DNA of 64,000 nucleotides from Dallia pectoralis (taxonomy: Eukaryota; Chordata; Actinopteri; Esociformes; Umbridae): NCBI GenBank assembly GCA_029465975.1, contig CM055747.1, positions 10,931,788-10,995,787 of the forward strand. Reading direction: 5' to 3'. Position numbers and translations under genes: made by a program. The notes beneath the pieces were generated by a model that made no database searches, was not told the DNA's origin, and saw only the letters and a list, made by a program, of their open reading frames with translations. Below are positions 22,392 through 32,373 of the stretch, one piece after another (positions within the stretch are counted from its first letter, which is position 1; the number at the start of each line of letters is the position of its first letter).

Positions 22392-23160
22392 TCCCTAATG
22401 ATAACATGTTAATAACATTTGAATGTAACCATAGAAAGAAATTAGAAAGCATATAACTTGACCGTTATCTCGTTGTCTCATCAGACGACAGGAAACTAGC
22501 GTACTGATGTAGTCATGGTAATGTCTCACAATTTATAGCTGAACTTTGTTGATTTTTTCCATTTTCCCTAATATAACTTGAGCTGCAAAAGTTGATCTTT
22601 CTTTAGATAAAACAAGATTGATCAACCTCGTGTCCCATGATCGGTCTCACTCATGCTACCTGAAACAATCACAACACATAATAGCCAGAGCTATTATACA
22701 TATTAAGCATACCTTTTAAGGACAAGTAATTATAGCCATTTTTATTGAAAGTCCTGGTGGGTTAGATCATGTATTACGTTAATATATCCACCTCTGGTTT
22801 TATGAAATTAGAAAACATTATCAATCAACAGCAGCGCAGAAAGGTATTATAATTAGAGGGTGGTGCTAAGCAAAAAAAGTAAATATTGTAGAGCCTAGTT
22901 GTAGCCAGCTGAAAGCACACTGCCACTTGCTCCAGCCCCTATGCATCTGCTATAGTTCAACTTGACTATCCATTCCCTCCCCTCCATCTGCGGGTCATTT
23001 TTATTTGGAGGGGAATCGCCACCTCTGGTGGTCAAAGCTACTCTGTATAAAAGAAGTGATGGTCATTCTGGCTTATTTAGCTAACATTGACTACAATATT
23101 AAAATGCATCAAAATGCTCCTGTGCTTCTTCTGTAGTTTTTTTCTTACCCATGCATGTTT

Positions 23161-23577
23161 TGAATGGAAGGATGTTGATGACATACAATGACCAGTAGAT
23201 GGCGCACTCTGGTTCATCTTTGAGTCAGAAGGACCAGGCTGTTGTATAATTAGTGTGGCTTATGAAGTGTAAGCAAAATGTTAAAGCCTCCATACAAATT
23301 AATATAGATGGTCTAAATGTGTACACTGTCATTTAATAAGTGCACATAAGTTGACATTCCACTGGCACTGCCCTAATCCTACATTCCCCTTTCCTCCACC
23401 CTCCCTTTTGGTAAATTGGTTATGTGTTGTAGTATTTTATAATTGTACATAATTTACTTCTTAGTAGTTGGCAGTAACACCACCATGCCTTAATTAACAT
23501 AAAATTCCTTAAAGATATTTTCTGCTAAAAGAGCAATGGGACATATTCAAAAAAACCTATTCAAAGTAATTGTTTAC
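23161..23577. other. No gene seen
   Basis: Sequence immediately right of duplicated block 2. No frame or repeat family is recognised. Confidence 0.4.
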
Positions 23578-23693
23578 CATCCAGATGATCAACTTCTCAA
23601 AGAATGTACATGATGATGGCTTGTTGGACGATGATCCTCCTGAGTGAGATGTGTGAGGAAGCCTAATAGCACCACGATGGTGCAACAATGTCT
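23578..23693 (-). CDS. Gene C, exon (joins 23807-23887)
   Basis: The acceptor gtgtttacag and donor gtaaac bound 116 bases. With the split codon from the exon at 23807-23887 it reads KTLLHHRGAIRLPHTSHSG, a serine-rich link GGSSSNKPSS, then CTFFEKLIIWM. The frame is open and the junction phase fits the upstream exon. The family is not recognised, and no downstream exon was found before the duplicated block. Confidence 0.5.
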
Positions 23694-23806
23694 CTGTAAA
23701 CACAGGCAAAATAGGTTTACATTATTGATTAACTAACTGGCATTTATGTACATTATAAAACAATAAGGAATATTTGTAAGTGTTTCTTGAGAATACTATT
23801 ACTTAC

Positions 23807-23887
23807 TGTAGCACAATGCATTGGAGATGATGTACTGTACAGTAACAGGCGAGTCAGTCCAAATAAACCGGGATGTCAAAGATAGAA
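23807..23887 (-). CDS. Gene C, exon
   Basis: 81 bases between ctttattcag and gtaagt. In the only open phase it reads LSLTSRFIWTDSPVTVQYII then SNALCY, ending one base into a codon completed by the next exon. The matched phase across two independent splice sites supports a real gene. The ATG exon at 27010-27063 on the same strand may be its start, but the phases do not join directly, so at least one exon would be missing between them. The Tc1 element lies in that interval. Confidence 0.5.
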
Positions 23888-24049
23888 CTGAATAAAGACA
23901 GAACAGAAAAGGACAACAGTAGGAAAGAGATGTCACATGACTGTCAGCAAAAACCTTTTGTGTTACTGAATTCCTAAACAGGCAGATTTTTGCTGGACTA
24001 ATATTTAATAGACAATATACACTCACCTAAAGGATTATTAGGAACACCA

Positions 24050-24536
24050 TACTAATACTGTGTTCGACACCCCTTTCGCCTTCAGAACTGCCTTAATTCT
24101 ACGTGGCATTGAATCAACAAGGTGCTGAAAACATTCTTTAGAAATGTTGGCCCATATTGATAGGATAGCATCTTGCAGTTGATGGAGATTTGTGGGATGC
24201 ACATGCAGGGCACGAAGCTCCTGTTCCACCACATCCCAAAGATGCTCTATTGGGTTGAGATCTGGTGACTGTGGGGGCCATTTCAGTACAGTGAACTCAT
24301 TCACATGTTCAAGAAACCAATTTGAAATGATTCGAGCTTTGTGACATGGTGCATTATCCTGCTGGAAGTAGCCATCAGAGGATGGGTACATGGTGGTCAT
24401 AAAGGGATGGACATGGTCAGAAACAATGCTCAGGTAGGCCGTGGCATTTAAACGATGCTCAATTGTCACTAAGGGGCCTAAAGTGTGCCAAGAAAACATC
24501 CCCCACACCATTACAACACCACCAGCCTGCACAGTG
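24050..24536 (-). pseudogene. Tc1-like transposase, C-terminal catalytic part
   Basis: The DDE core is visible: GGVVMVWGMFSWHTLGPLV, then YFQQDNAPCHKA with the second aspartate, and WPPQSPDLNPIEHLWDVVE with the SPDLNPIE motif and the third acidic residue. It ends with MPRRIKAVLKAKG near the inverted repeat. Together with the N-terminal part it would make a typical transposase of about 340 residues, but the hAT at 24545-25760 separates the two halves. Confidence 0.88.
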
Positions 24537-25768
24537 GTAACAAGTAGGGATGCACCGAAATGAAATTCTTGGCCGAAACCGAAAACCGAAAAAGAGGAAA
24601 CCAAGACCGAAAACCGAAAACCGAAACACCGAAATAAATTATGCCAATTATTAGTACCATTGCATTTATGGATATGAGGCACCAAGGGCGTAGGTTTGGT
24701 CTCAGCTTTGGTGGGGACATCTCTCCCCCCCCTCCGGCAAGTGAACTTTTACTGAGAATAATGTGATTATTTAGTTGAGACAATAGCCTGTTTCTTTTAT
24801 ACTACACTAAAGTTTAACTAGCATAGGCCTATCCATGTGCAGACAAAAATTATTATGTAGTACCTGGCGTTCAACTTTTAGATGGTAATGCTGTTTGTCA
24901 GATTCAATATATTGTAGCGACCCTGGTGGTGCCACTACTCCGCCCCTACTAATGGGATATCCCAAATAGGCCACATTACATAAGCAAAATATACACAGGA
25001 AACATTTCCACTGTTTATTGTGACTGCAAGATTCTAACATATGGGGTATGTATTAACAGAAAGCACTGGTAACTTTACTGTTGTCTTCAGTCACTCTCCT
25101 GTGTACTTATAGCGTGTCAGATAACTCCCCTCCCCTAGGTTTTTTAGCCAATCAAATTACGGCGTTTCTAGTACCGTCCTCCTGGCGCTGCGGTCGGAAT
25201 TGACCCAAATCGCTTCACAAACTCATAACGGAGTTCGCTAAAATATTGGTGGGGACAATTTAGTCATGTTAAAATGTTGTTGGGGACATGTCCCCAGCGT
25301 CCCCCCCTAAACCTACGCCCATGTGAGGCATTTTCTTGCAGGATTTCACTGAACATATCAGACAACGAGGGTGCATGCCCCTCATCTAGTGCAGAGACAA
25401 GTCTTTTTTTCTGCGCTCTGATCTCCGTGCGCTGCTGCTCCGTGCGCTGCTGCTCCGTGCCCTACTGCTCCGTGCGCTATTGCTCGGTGCGCTATTGCTC
25501 CGTCTCCACGCGGGTTCTCCGCATCCATCGCCGCCTGGATCATTTCTCGTGCGCGCTGCTTTATTTCTGCATCCAAGTAATGGTCTTTATAACGCGGATC
25601 AAGTACAGTCGCGATGAAGTGCAGAGGATCCGAATAGATCACAACATATTTCGGCCGTATTGTTTCGGTGATAAAAGTGTTTCGGCCGAAAACCGAAAAT
25701 GCCCTTTTGGGCCATTTTCGGCCGAAAATTTTCGGTGGCCGAATATTCGGTGCATCCCTAGTAACAAG
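24537..25768. mobile_element. hAT element inserted in Tc1 transposase (element 24545-25760)
   Basis: The inverted ends tagggatgcaccgaa and ttcggtgcatcccta are flanked by identical 8-base duplications gtaacaag (24537-24544 and 25761-25768). The subterminal regions have many ccgaaaaccgaaa motifs. An interior segment on the minus strand (about 25382-25640) encodes a short stretch, LHFIATVLDPRYKDHYLDAE, like hAT transposase C-terminal sequence. So this is a deletion derivative of an autonomous element. Confidence 0.92.
24676..25330. mobile_element. Third-level insertion inside the hAT
   Basis: The inverted ends agggcgtaggtttgg (24687) and cctaaacctacgccc (about 25305-25319) lie inside the hAT, flanked by atgaggca on the left and gtgaggca on the right (7 of 8 matching). 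Inner repeats of tggggacat are also inverted. About 640 bases, no coding frame. The size of the flanking repeat suggests hAT. Confidence 0.7.
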
Positions 25769-26310
25769 GCATGATGGATCCATGTTCTCATTCTGTTTAC
25801 GCCAGATTCTTACTCTACCATCTGAATGTCTCAACAGAAATCGAGACTCATACCAGGCAACATTTTTCCAGTCTTCAAATGTCAATTTTGGTGATCTCGT
25901 GCAAATTGTAGCCTCTTTTTCCTATTTGTAGTGGAGATGAGTGGTACCCGGTGGGGTCTTCTGCTGTTGTAGCCCATCCTCCTCAAGGTTGTGCGTGTTG
26001 TGGCTTCACAAATGCTTTGTTGCATACCTCGGTTGTAACGAGTGGTTATTCCAGTCAAAGTTGCTCTTCTATCAGCTTGAATCAGTCGGCCCATTCTCCA
26101 CTGACCTCTAGCATCAACAAGGCATTTTCGCACACAGGACTGCCGCATACTGGATGTTTTTCCCTTTTGACACCATTCTTTGTAAACTCTAGAAATGGTT
26201 GTGCGTGAAAATCCCAGTAACTGAGCAGATTGTGAAATACTCAGACCGGCCCGTCTGGCACCAACAACCATGCCATGCTCAAATTTGCTTAAATCACCTT
26301 TCTTTCCCAT
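25769..26310 (-). pseudogene. Tc1-like transposase, N-terminal part
   Basis: It starts MGKKGDLSKFEHGMVVGARR, a paired-like helix-turn-helix DNA-binding region including GLSISQSAQLLGFSRTTISR. A second helix-turn-helix region follows (QADRRATLTGITTRYNRG), then RTLRRMGY-like and RPHRVPLIS segments. The frame stops at 25882, after which sequence similar to the catalytic N-terminal part continues to the hAT insertion. Cut and paste of TA-flanked DNA is the expected family function. This copy is disrupted by the hAT and probably inactive. Confidence 0.85.
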
Positions 26311-26458
26311 TCTGACATTCAGTTTAGAGTTCAGGAGATTGTCTTGACCAGGACCACACTCCTAAATGCATTGAAGCAACTGCCATGTGATTGGTTGCTT
26401 AGATAATTGCATTAATGAGAAATTGAACAGGTGTTCCTAATAATCCTTTAGGTGAGTG

Positions 26459-27009
26459 TACATAGACTTGTTAAAACATATAACATGGATAGTATTGCAA
26501 CCATTACAGTAAACCAACCGTAAAGCCTTTGCCAATAATTTAGAAAAACAACAGTTCTCTAACTAGCTAAAGCCAGCTTCTCATTCATAAATGTGACAGA
26601 CAAATTAAACAGAATGTTCTGAACAACACCAAAAAAATGGAAATGACACAACTTTAAGTGTAAAATTAATTGTCACAAAAAAGGCACCAGTCTTATAGCC
26701 AGTTCATGAATATGACAGACACTTGGCTATGACAAAACGTTATGCACAAAACCATTCTATGCACATAGACACAGTCAGTGAGCATACAAGACCAAACTCA
26801 CAAATAGAAATACTAAATTATAAAACGACTACAGCCTTAAGCTAGCGAGCTAACCAGCTAGTTAGCTAAACGTAGCTGCCTTTGAATGTAAAGCTTCTGA
26901 GCTAAAAACGTCATTTTATCTAAATTGTTAGCACAACATTAGCTAGTAATACGAAGTAAAAACCTACATCTAATAAGTCAAATACATACGAAAATGCCAA
27001 TATACTTAC
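26459..27009. other. No gene; gctagctaa-rich stretch
   Basis: 26840-26875 carries repeated agctagc/gctaacc-like words. Otherwise AT-rich, presumably the first intron after the ATG exon at 27010-27063. Confidence 0.4.
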
Positions 27010-27063
27010 TAATATCGCACTTTGGTTTGAGTTCTCCATAAGGATTGGTTGAAATCTAGCCAT
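27010..27063 (-). CDS. Short first coding exon in left arm
   Basis: The ATG at 27063 opens MARFQPILMENSNQSAIL and is followed by the consensus donor gtaagt after 18 codons. The identical layout is in the right arm (45127-45180) with one residue changed (A to P). The following exon is unknown. The gene could be C (same strand) or an unseen one. Confidence 0.5.
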
Positions 27064-28680
27064 GTGGTTAATGCAAAATCAAAACAAGAAATTGGCAGCA
27101 AACAGACCGGTTCAATGCGATACTAGACGCCGTAATTTATAAATTATTCGCATCACCGCTGGCGTTCAATAGCGCGTTTAGACCTGGGAAACCGTTTTGA
27201 ACGCCGACATTAGTTATTAAGCCACGTTCTTTACGGCGGTTTACTGGGGTTAGACTGTCCATATTCACCTGCTGCCCCCATGTGAACACTGCAACAACAT
27301 TGAACCTACAAAATGTATATCACATGCATTCACATTACGAAGCAGTGACAAAGGCAACCAACTACCATGTAACTGTAGTAAAAGTTTCCTTCACTTTAAA
27401 GGCGAATCTAAATGAACAGAGAACGGCAACATTAGCTAGTCAATGAACACAACAAACCTACAACGTCTATATTTGGTGTAACAGAACCAAATAGTACCGC
27501 TATTAATCCAGCACATCTACTAAATGTAAGGTAACTCACAATTTGTCAGGTATGCACAGACAGCAACACAACCTGTCCGTGAAAGCAATGGACGGAGCCG
27601 TTTAGCCTTTCCCCAAAAATGTGACTATTTCCCTGGCTGGCTGCGGGAGTCAAGTCTGAGGGAGATGCCAGTGGCTAGTTTGACAGCCTCTCTAACACAT
27701 TAAGAGAAGCTGTTTAGAGACTGTCCTGCCAGACTCCTCGGGGGAAGACCAGTTCTCAAAATAACTTTATGTTATATAGTCATATGTAATAGGTAGTTAA
27801 TTTTTTATGTAGCATTTCCCTCAGGGCGAAATATTCAAGTGGACGACTACATACACAGCTACAAAGCTAGGCTAACTGGCTAGCTTCATCGACATAAACA
27901 GTAAAGTGTTGCTAAACAGATACTTCAAGTGTCTTGACGGGCTCAAACTAACACTACAGCTAAATCGTTGTAAAGTTTGACAAATCAAACGACGGAACGT
28001 TTCTAACGACAATTATTAGAAGAAATGACTTATGACTTACAACTGTAATCATCACCTACTCGCTATGGAAAAATAACATTCCTAAACTTAACGGTGGCCA
28101 CCAGGAAAGAAAATCAGACAAGTTCTGAACAGGCAATCGTTGGTGGCATTTCCACCTGATTAGTTTCTATGGACAAATGACAAGCACATAACCTAGAAAT
28201 GCGGCATAAAAGATTTTTACAGATGTGACGCTTTGCATAATCCCCAGAAGCCTTTGCGCATCTGTGGTTACCATAGTTACACACCTTCATTTCGTACTTA
28301 AAATTATGGGCTGTCGAATTGGTGGTGATTGCTAGCAATAACAGTGTGTCTTTAGATGTATGAATGAGTTACAGCTGGAAACTTCCTGAGCAATACCATA
28401 ATGACGAATGTTAACCCTGCATGACCGCATAAATAAAGTTCGTCCATTCAACTGATTTGTGCCGCAAAGAGGCACTGGTTGGCACTTGTAGCCAGGGCCG
28501 GTTGTTGTTAGCGACTGGTAATAAGAGTAACAGCCAAATGATTTCATGTGATGGCTGACTTGCCGTAAGCGAAGTGTACCAACCCATTTTTTTTTTGCTC
28601 GACTGAACACACAAATTAAACAGCAAAAGATCAATGCAACAACAACAGGGGAACCTAACAATCACATTATTCCCAACAAG
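27064..28680. other. Upstream and spacer sequence of left arm
   Basis: No exon is supported. The start of this stretch (27100-27250) is relatively GC-rich with CG dinucleotides and could be a promoter between the ATG exon (leftward) and unknown sequence. 28370-28685 is loosely paralogous to 10790-11145. Confidence 0.4.
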
Positions 28681-28689
28681 TCGCCATCA

Positions 28690-28809
28690 TACATGTATTT
28701 GTTTTTGTGTGACGTCAAACCAAATGTATTTCATAAAGCCCTTTTTGGGATGAGACGGAAGAGCTGGCTCCACAAGGATACTCATGCCCAAGGCAGTTCG
28801 AGCAGGGAA
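28690..28809 (-). CDS. Gene D, second exon (left arm)
   Basis: After the acceptor cttttttctag the strand reads FPARTALGMSILVEP, then HPKKGFMKYIWFDV, with a stop shortly after. The right arm has the same exon from about 43371. Joining to the exon upstream would need the weak donor act/gtctgt. Protein family not recognised. Confidence 0.45.
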
Positions 28810-28872
28810 CTAGAAAAAAGAGAAATTTACTAGATTTCATACATTAAAGATCCACTGTAGATGCCTTTTCTA

Positions 28873-29135
28873 TCATGCTTTTGGAAAAATAAAACAGACA
28901 GTTTGAGAGACTTCCTTCCACTGGGATTTTTTGTTGCCATAAAGCTCCCGCTGACCAAGCTCTCCTGGTGTCTGACAGGGTAGACCAGACGCTGTTGGTC
29001 TGGCTCTGGCCTTCAATTGCTCTACCAGCCGGTCTACCCTGCTCTCGGACAGCCCCGGAAGGTTGCGCACCTCCAACAAGTCCTTGGCCAACCTATGGAT
29101 ATGCTGGTATTCGGTCTGAACGTCGGAGCCTTTGC
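28873..29135 (-). CDS. Gene D, first visible exon (left arm)
   Basis: After the acceptor tttcctttacag the frame reads KGSDVQTEYQHIHRLAKDLL, then VRNLPGLSESRVDRLVEQLK and a polar end LGQRELYGNKKSQWKEVSQT. It stays open to a TGA at 28873, though it probably splices out before that. Helical, charged, with a PGLSESRVDRL turn-helix. I do not recognise the family with confidence. The right-arm copy at 43036-43305 differs just after the acceptor (gcgtagtcccaagg), where a stop-like TAG appears in this frame. Confidence 0.5.
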
Positions 29136-29439
29136 CTGTAAAGGAAAGTCAACCCAGAAAGTGAATAAAAGTGTATGAAAGGCCAACACAGATACATTAG
29201 TTACGGGTCGTTACGCGAATGAAAATGCACACTATGCATGAGCTCATTTCTTATGACTATCCCACGTAGAAAGATTCAATCACTGTACTGGCTTGTAAAG
29301 CTATACGGTATATGGAGGATGTTTGGAAATGATGTTTGGACTTTTTGTAAAAAAATTTAAATCAATTAAACACAACGTAAGACATGATGCTAAAACATAA
29401 AGCAGCGGGTTGTAAGACTAATGACGCATTGAATGAGTA

Positions 29440-31000
29440 GCCTATATAACCACATACAACCACAATAGCAGTGATGCTTGTCCCGCCGCCTCGCTCCCTG
29501 ACGAGCTCAACACCTTCTATGCACGGTTTGAAGTGGCCAACACAATTCCTTCGACGAGGGTTGCTGAGGTCTCTGGACACGGCTGATGTGAGGAGAGCTT
29601 TAAGTCAACCCTTGGAAGTAACCAGGGGCCTCATGTATAAAACGTTGCGTACGATTTGCGTCAAAAGTGGCCTACGGACGAAACGTAGGATGTACGTACA
29701 AACAAAAATATTTCAATTTATAAAACCGTGCGCACGCACGTCCTACCCCCGTTAACAGCGCAAGATATGCCATTGTGCATCATTACGCAATGTGATGGCA
29801 TGGGTCTTAACACTTCCCTGTGCAACTGGATCCTGGACTTTCTGACGGGTGCACCCCAGGTGGTGAGAATGGGCAATCTTTCATCCTCTGCCCTGACCCT
29901 GAGCATCGGAGCCCCGCAGGGTTGCATACTCAGTACCCTGCTATACTCCCTGTTTACGCATGACTGCGTGGCCCCACACAGCCCCAACGTCATCTTCACG
30001 TTTGCTGACAACACCACCATCCAACAAGGATGAGAGAAAATACAGAGATAGGTTAAAGACCTGGCTACACGGTGCCAGGACGACAATCTCTCTTTTAATG
30101 TCGGGAAAACTAAGATGATGATCATCAACTTCAGGAAGCGGCAGGGGGGGAACATGCCCCCATACACATCGATGGAGCTGAAGTAGAGAGAGTACCTGTC
30201 TTCAAGTTCCTCGGGGTGTTCATCAGGGATGACCTCACATGGTCCAGGCAAGCTGACTCCGCAGTGAAAACTGCCCAAAACGCAGGAGACTCAAGAAGTT
30301 TGGCATGTCAAAAAAACACTGAGCAACTTGTACAGGTGCACCATTGAGAGCATGCTGTCAGGCTGCATAACTGCTTGCTACGGGAGCTGCAACGCTGCTG
30401 ACCGCAAGGCCCTCTAGAGGGGGGTAAAGACAGCAGAGTGCATCATTGGCTGCAACCTCCCTACGGTGCAAAGCATCTACCAATCAAGATGCCTCAGAAA
30501 AGCCAGAAATATCATTAGGGACAACAGCCACCCAGGACATCACCTGTTCACTCTGCTCCCATCTGATCGACGTTACCGCAGCATTGGTACACGCACTTCC
30601 AGACTAAAAAACTGTTTTTATCCTCAGACCATTAAGCTCCTCAATCAGCAACACTGATTTACTTATCCATGTATATACTGGCACTAGATCACTTTTATTG
30701 CAGTATTTAAGTATTCAAGGTGTGCATACTGTCCATATTCGCTTCATTATGTATATCTAGTAGCTATGTACATTTACTACTGGTATCCACTACTGGCACT
30801 AGATCATTTTATTGTAGTATTTAAGGTTCGCTTACTGTCCATATTCACACGTCAATATGTATATTTTTTAGCTATGTATATTCTGTACATTCTTTGGTCT
30901 TCTAACTATGTAGATGTTGCTTGCCATGTCATAAGAATTTCATTGTCCAGTTTGATGCAAGTCATTCTGTACACATGACAATAAAATACTTTGACTTGGT
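29440..31000 (+). mobile_element. L2-type LINE fragment (left arm)
   Basis: Decayed reverse transcriptase with LNTFYARFE before a nested insertion, then LILDFLTGAPQVVRMG-like text. The RT motif TLSIGAPQGCILSTLLYSLF is followed by FTFADNTT (the FADD box with an N). The conserved C-terminus reads QSIYQSRCLRKARNII and LFTLLPSDRRYRSIGTRT. It ends near gacaataaaatactttgact, a fish L2-like tail. Several stops and frameshifts. Target-primed reverse transcription is the family mode; this copy is dead. Confidence 0.85.
29632..29765. mobile_element. DNA-transposon remnant nested in LINE (left arm)
   Basis: The sequence ggcctcatgtataaaacgtt interrupts the LINE, followed by facing tacg/cgta-rich words (gtacgatttgcg, acgtacaaac). 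The right-arm counterpart (42425-42690) is about 130 bases longer, so the left copy has an internal deletion. Confidence 0.5.
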
Positions 31001-32373
31001 TTACTCATCCATATGATGTCAAACACAATATAAACACAGAATAGATGCACTTCTTTTAAGTCAAAAAAGAAAAAAAAAGTATTCACTCACATCATGAATT
31101 TAATTTAAATTTAACCCCCCCACTGATAATAAAAATAATTGACAAATTAAGTCATTAACACTGTACACATGTTAAACTAATGTACAACAATAAGTAAAAT
31201 CTTAAAACAGAATATTTTTACCACAACTAAATCACCTACGATACAATTCCTTGTTGCTGGCAGAAAATGTTATGCTTGTGTAATAATAACCTCTATATAA
31301 AACGATTAGGATCTGCATGTAACATCACATACAGCAGGTTGAATAATAAAATGTACGTCACATAGGTTTAGCTCAAATGCTTACATACAATTCAAGGCAT
31401 CACCAGTGCTTGTAGTAAACAATAACAAATCATAACAACATAGTGACTACAGATGATATTGCAAAAATAATAAACAAATGTGTTTTCAAAGAGATGGACA
31501 CATCTCCCCAATGTTCCATCACTCACTACTAGAGATAACTGTTAAAAGATATGGAAAACAGGAAGTAAAATACTACATTTATACATCCGTAAATCAAAAA
31601 GACAACCAAAAAAATATATAATTATATATAATTTGTACCGACCTGTTGTGTTTTGTACAATAATTTACCCAGCTTGTGCATATAAAGCATCAAAACTATA
31701 AACAATGACTTCTCAGTTTTTAACCATGGGTATACAGTAATGCCATTGGGCCATATTCTTCAATGTTTTCCTAAGTTATTTCTTAAATTCGTTCCTAAGG
31801 TCCTAAGAAAAGTCTAACTCAAATTCACGAACGTGTTCTTAAATGGCATAATTGTTCGTACCTACGTTCCTATAATGATGAATACCACGTCTTCGTAAAT
31901 TGAAAGCGCGTGTCCGTTGTTCCTAATTAGCATAGGTAAACGCCCGGTATTTCACATAAAAGGGCATTAAACTGCAGGGCGGAGTGGAAACTCATCGTAA
32001 AAACGTGGAGAATGCAAAAATGCTTAAACCAATATGTATAGACAGTAGGCCTATAGAGGATCAGACGCCAAAAGAACAAATTACTTCTGTAGTTCAGAAG
32101 TGGAAATACTTCTGCAATAAGTGAACAGGCAAAAATATGTAATATTTAGCAGCGACAGTATACCCCCGACGTGTTGGGTTCGGTCTAAATGTCTATCATT
32201 ACACTTGGGCTCTGCCTCTTGCGCCCCGGATTGCGCGGTGAATGAGTGATCAGGTGATGCGTTTCATTTAGCGAATGGATGCTGAGGAGGTGAAACGCAG
32301 GCAGGACTGTGGCCCATACATTTGGTTGCATCGGCCAAAAGATTAAAATCTCACTTTTAATGAAAAAATAAAG
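31001..32373. other. Non-coding; Harbinger-like terminal sequence
   Basis: AT-rich to 31740. From 31749 the text gggccatattcttcaatgtt then cctaagaaaagt and gttcctaa-type words resembles PIF/Harbinger non-autonomous ends. The second end is not defined. Mirrored at about 39820-40450. Confidence 0.4.

Larger units (their letters stand above)
18062..23160. repeat. Segmental duplication, copy 2 (pairs with 885-5761)
   Basis: Direct-orientation partner of the block at 885-5761, offset by about 17.2 kb. Here the Copia element to its left is not interrupted by hAT. Private changes include a longer CA repeat, a scrambled 38-bp array, a SINE at 19531-19750, a complete SINE head at 22040 and a 5-bp insertion in a gene B exon. 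Confidence 0.92.
24020..26458 (-). mobile_element. Tc1/mariner transposon, interrupted by hAT
   Basis: The termini cactcacctaaaggattatt (24020) and its inverted copy ending aatcctttaggtgagtg (26458) are each bordered by TA, the Tc1 target. Removing the hAT insertion leaves about 1.2 kb, the usual Tc1-like size. The minus strand encodes a transposase in two pieces. The same element begins again in the other palindrome arm at 45731. Confidence 0.92.

Noticed and set aside
28332..28665. A 109-codon minus-strand frame with a hydrophobic start (mirror at 43513-43851)
   Set aside because: The frame differs between the two arms, has no clear homology, and lies in a region paralogous to non-coding 10.8-11.1 kb. 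It could be reconsidered if transcripts are found.
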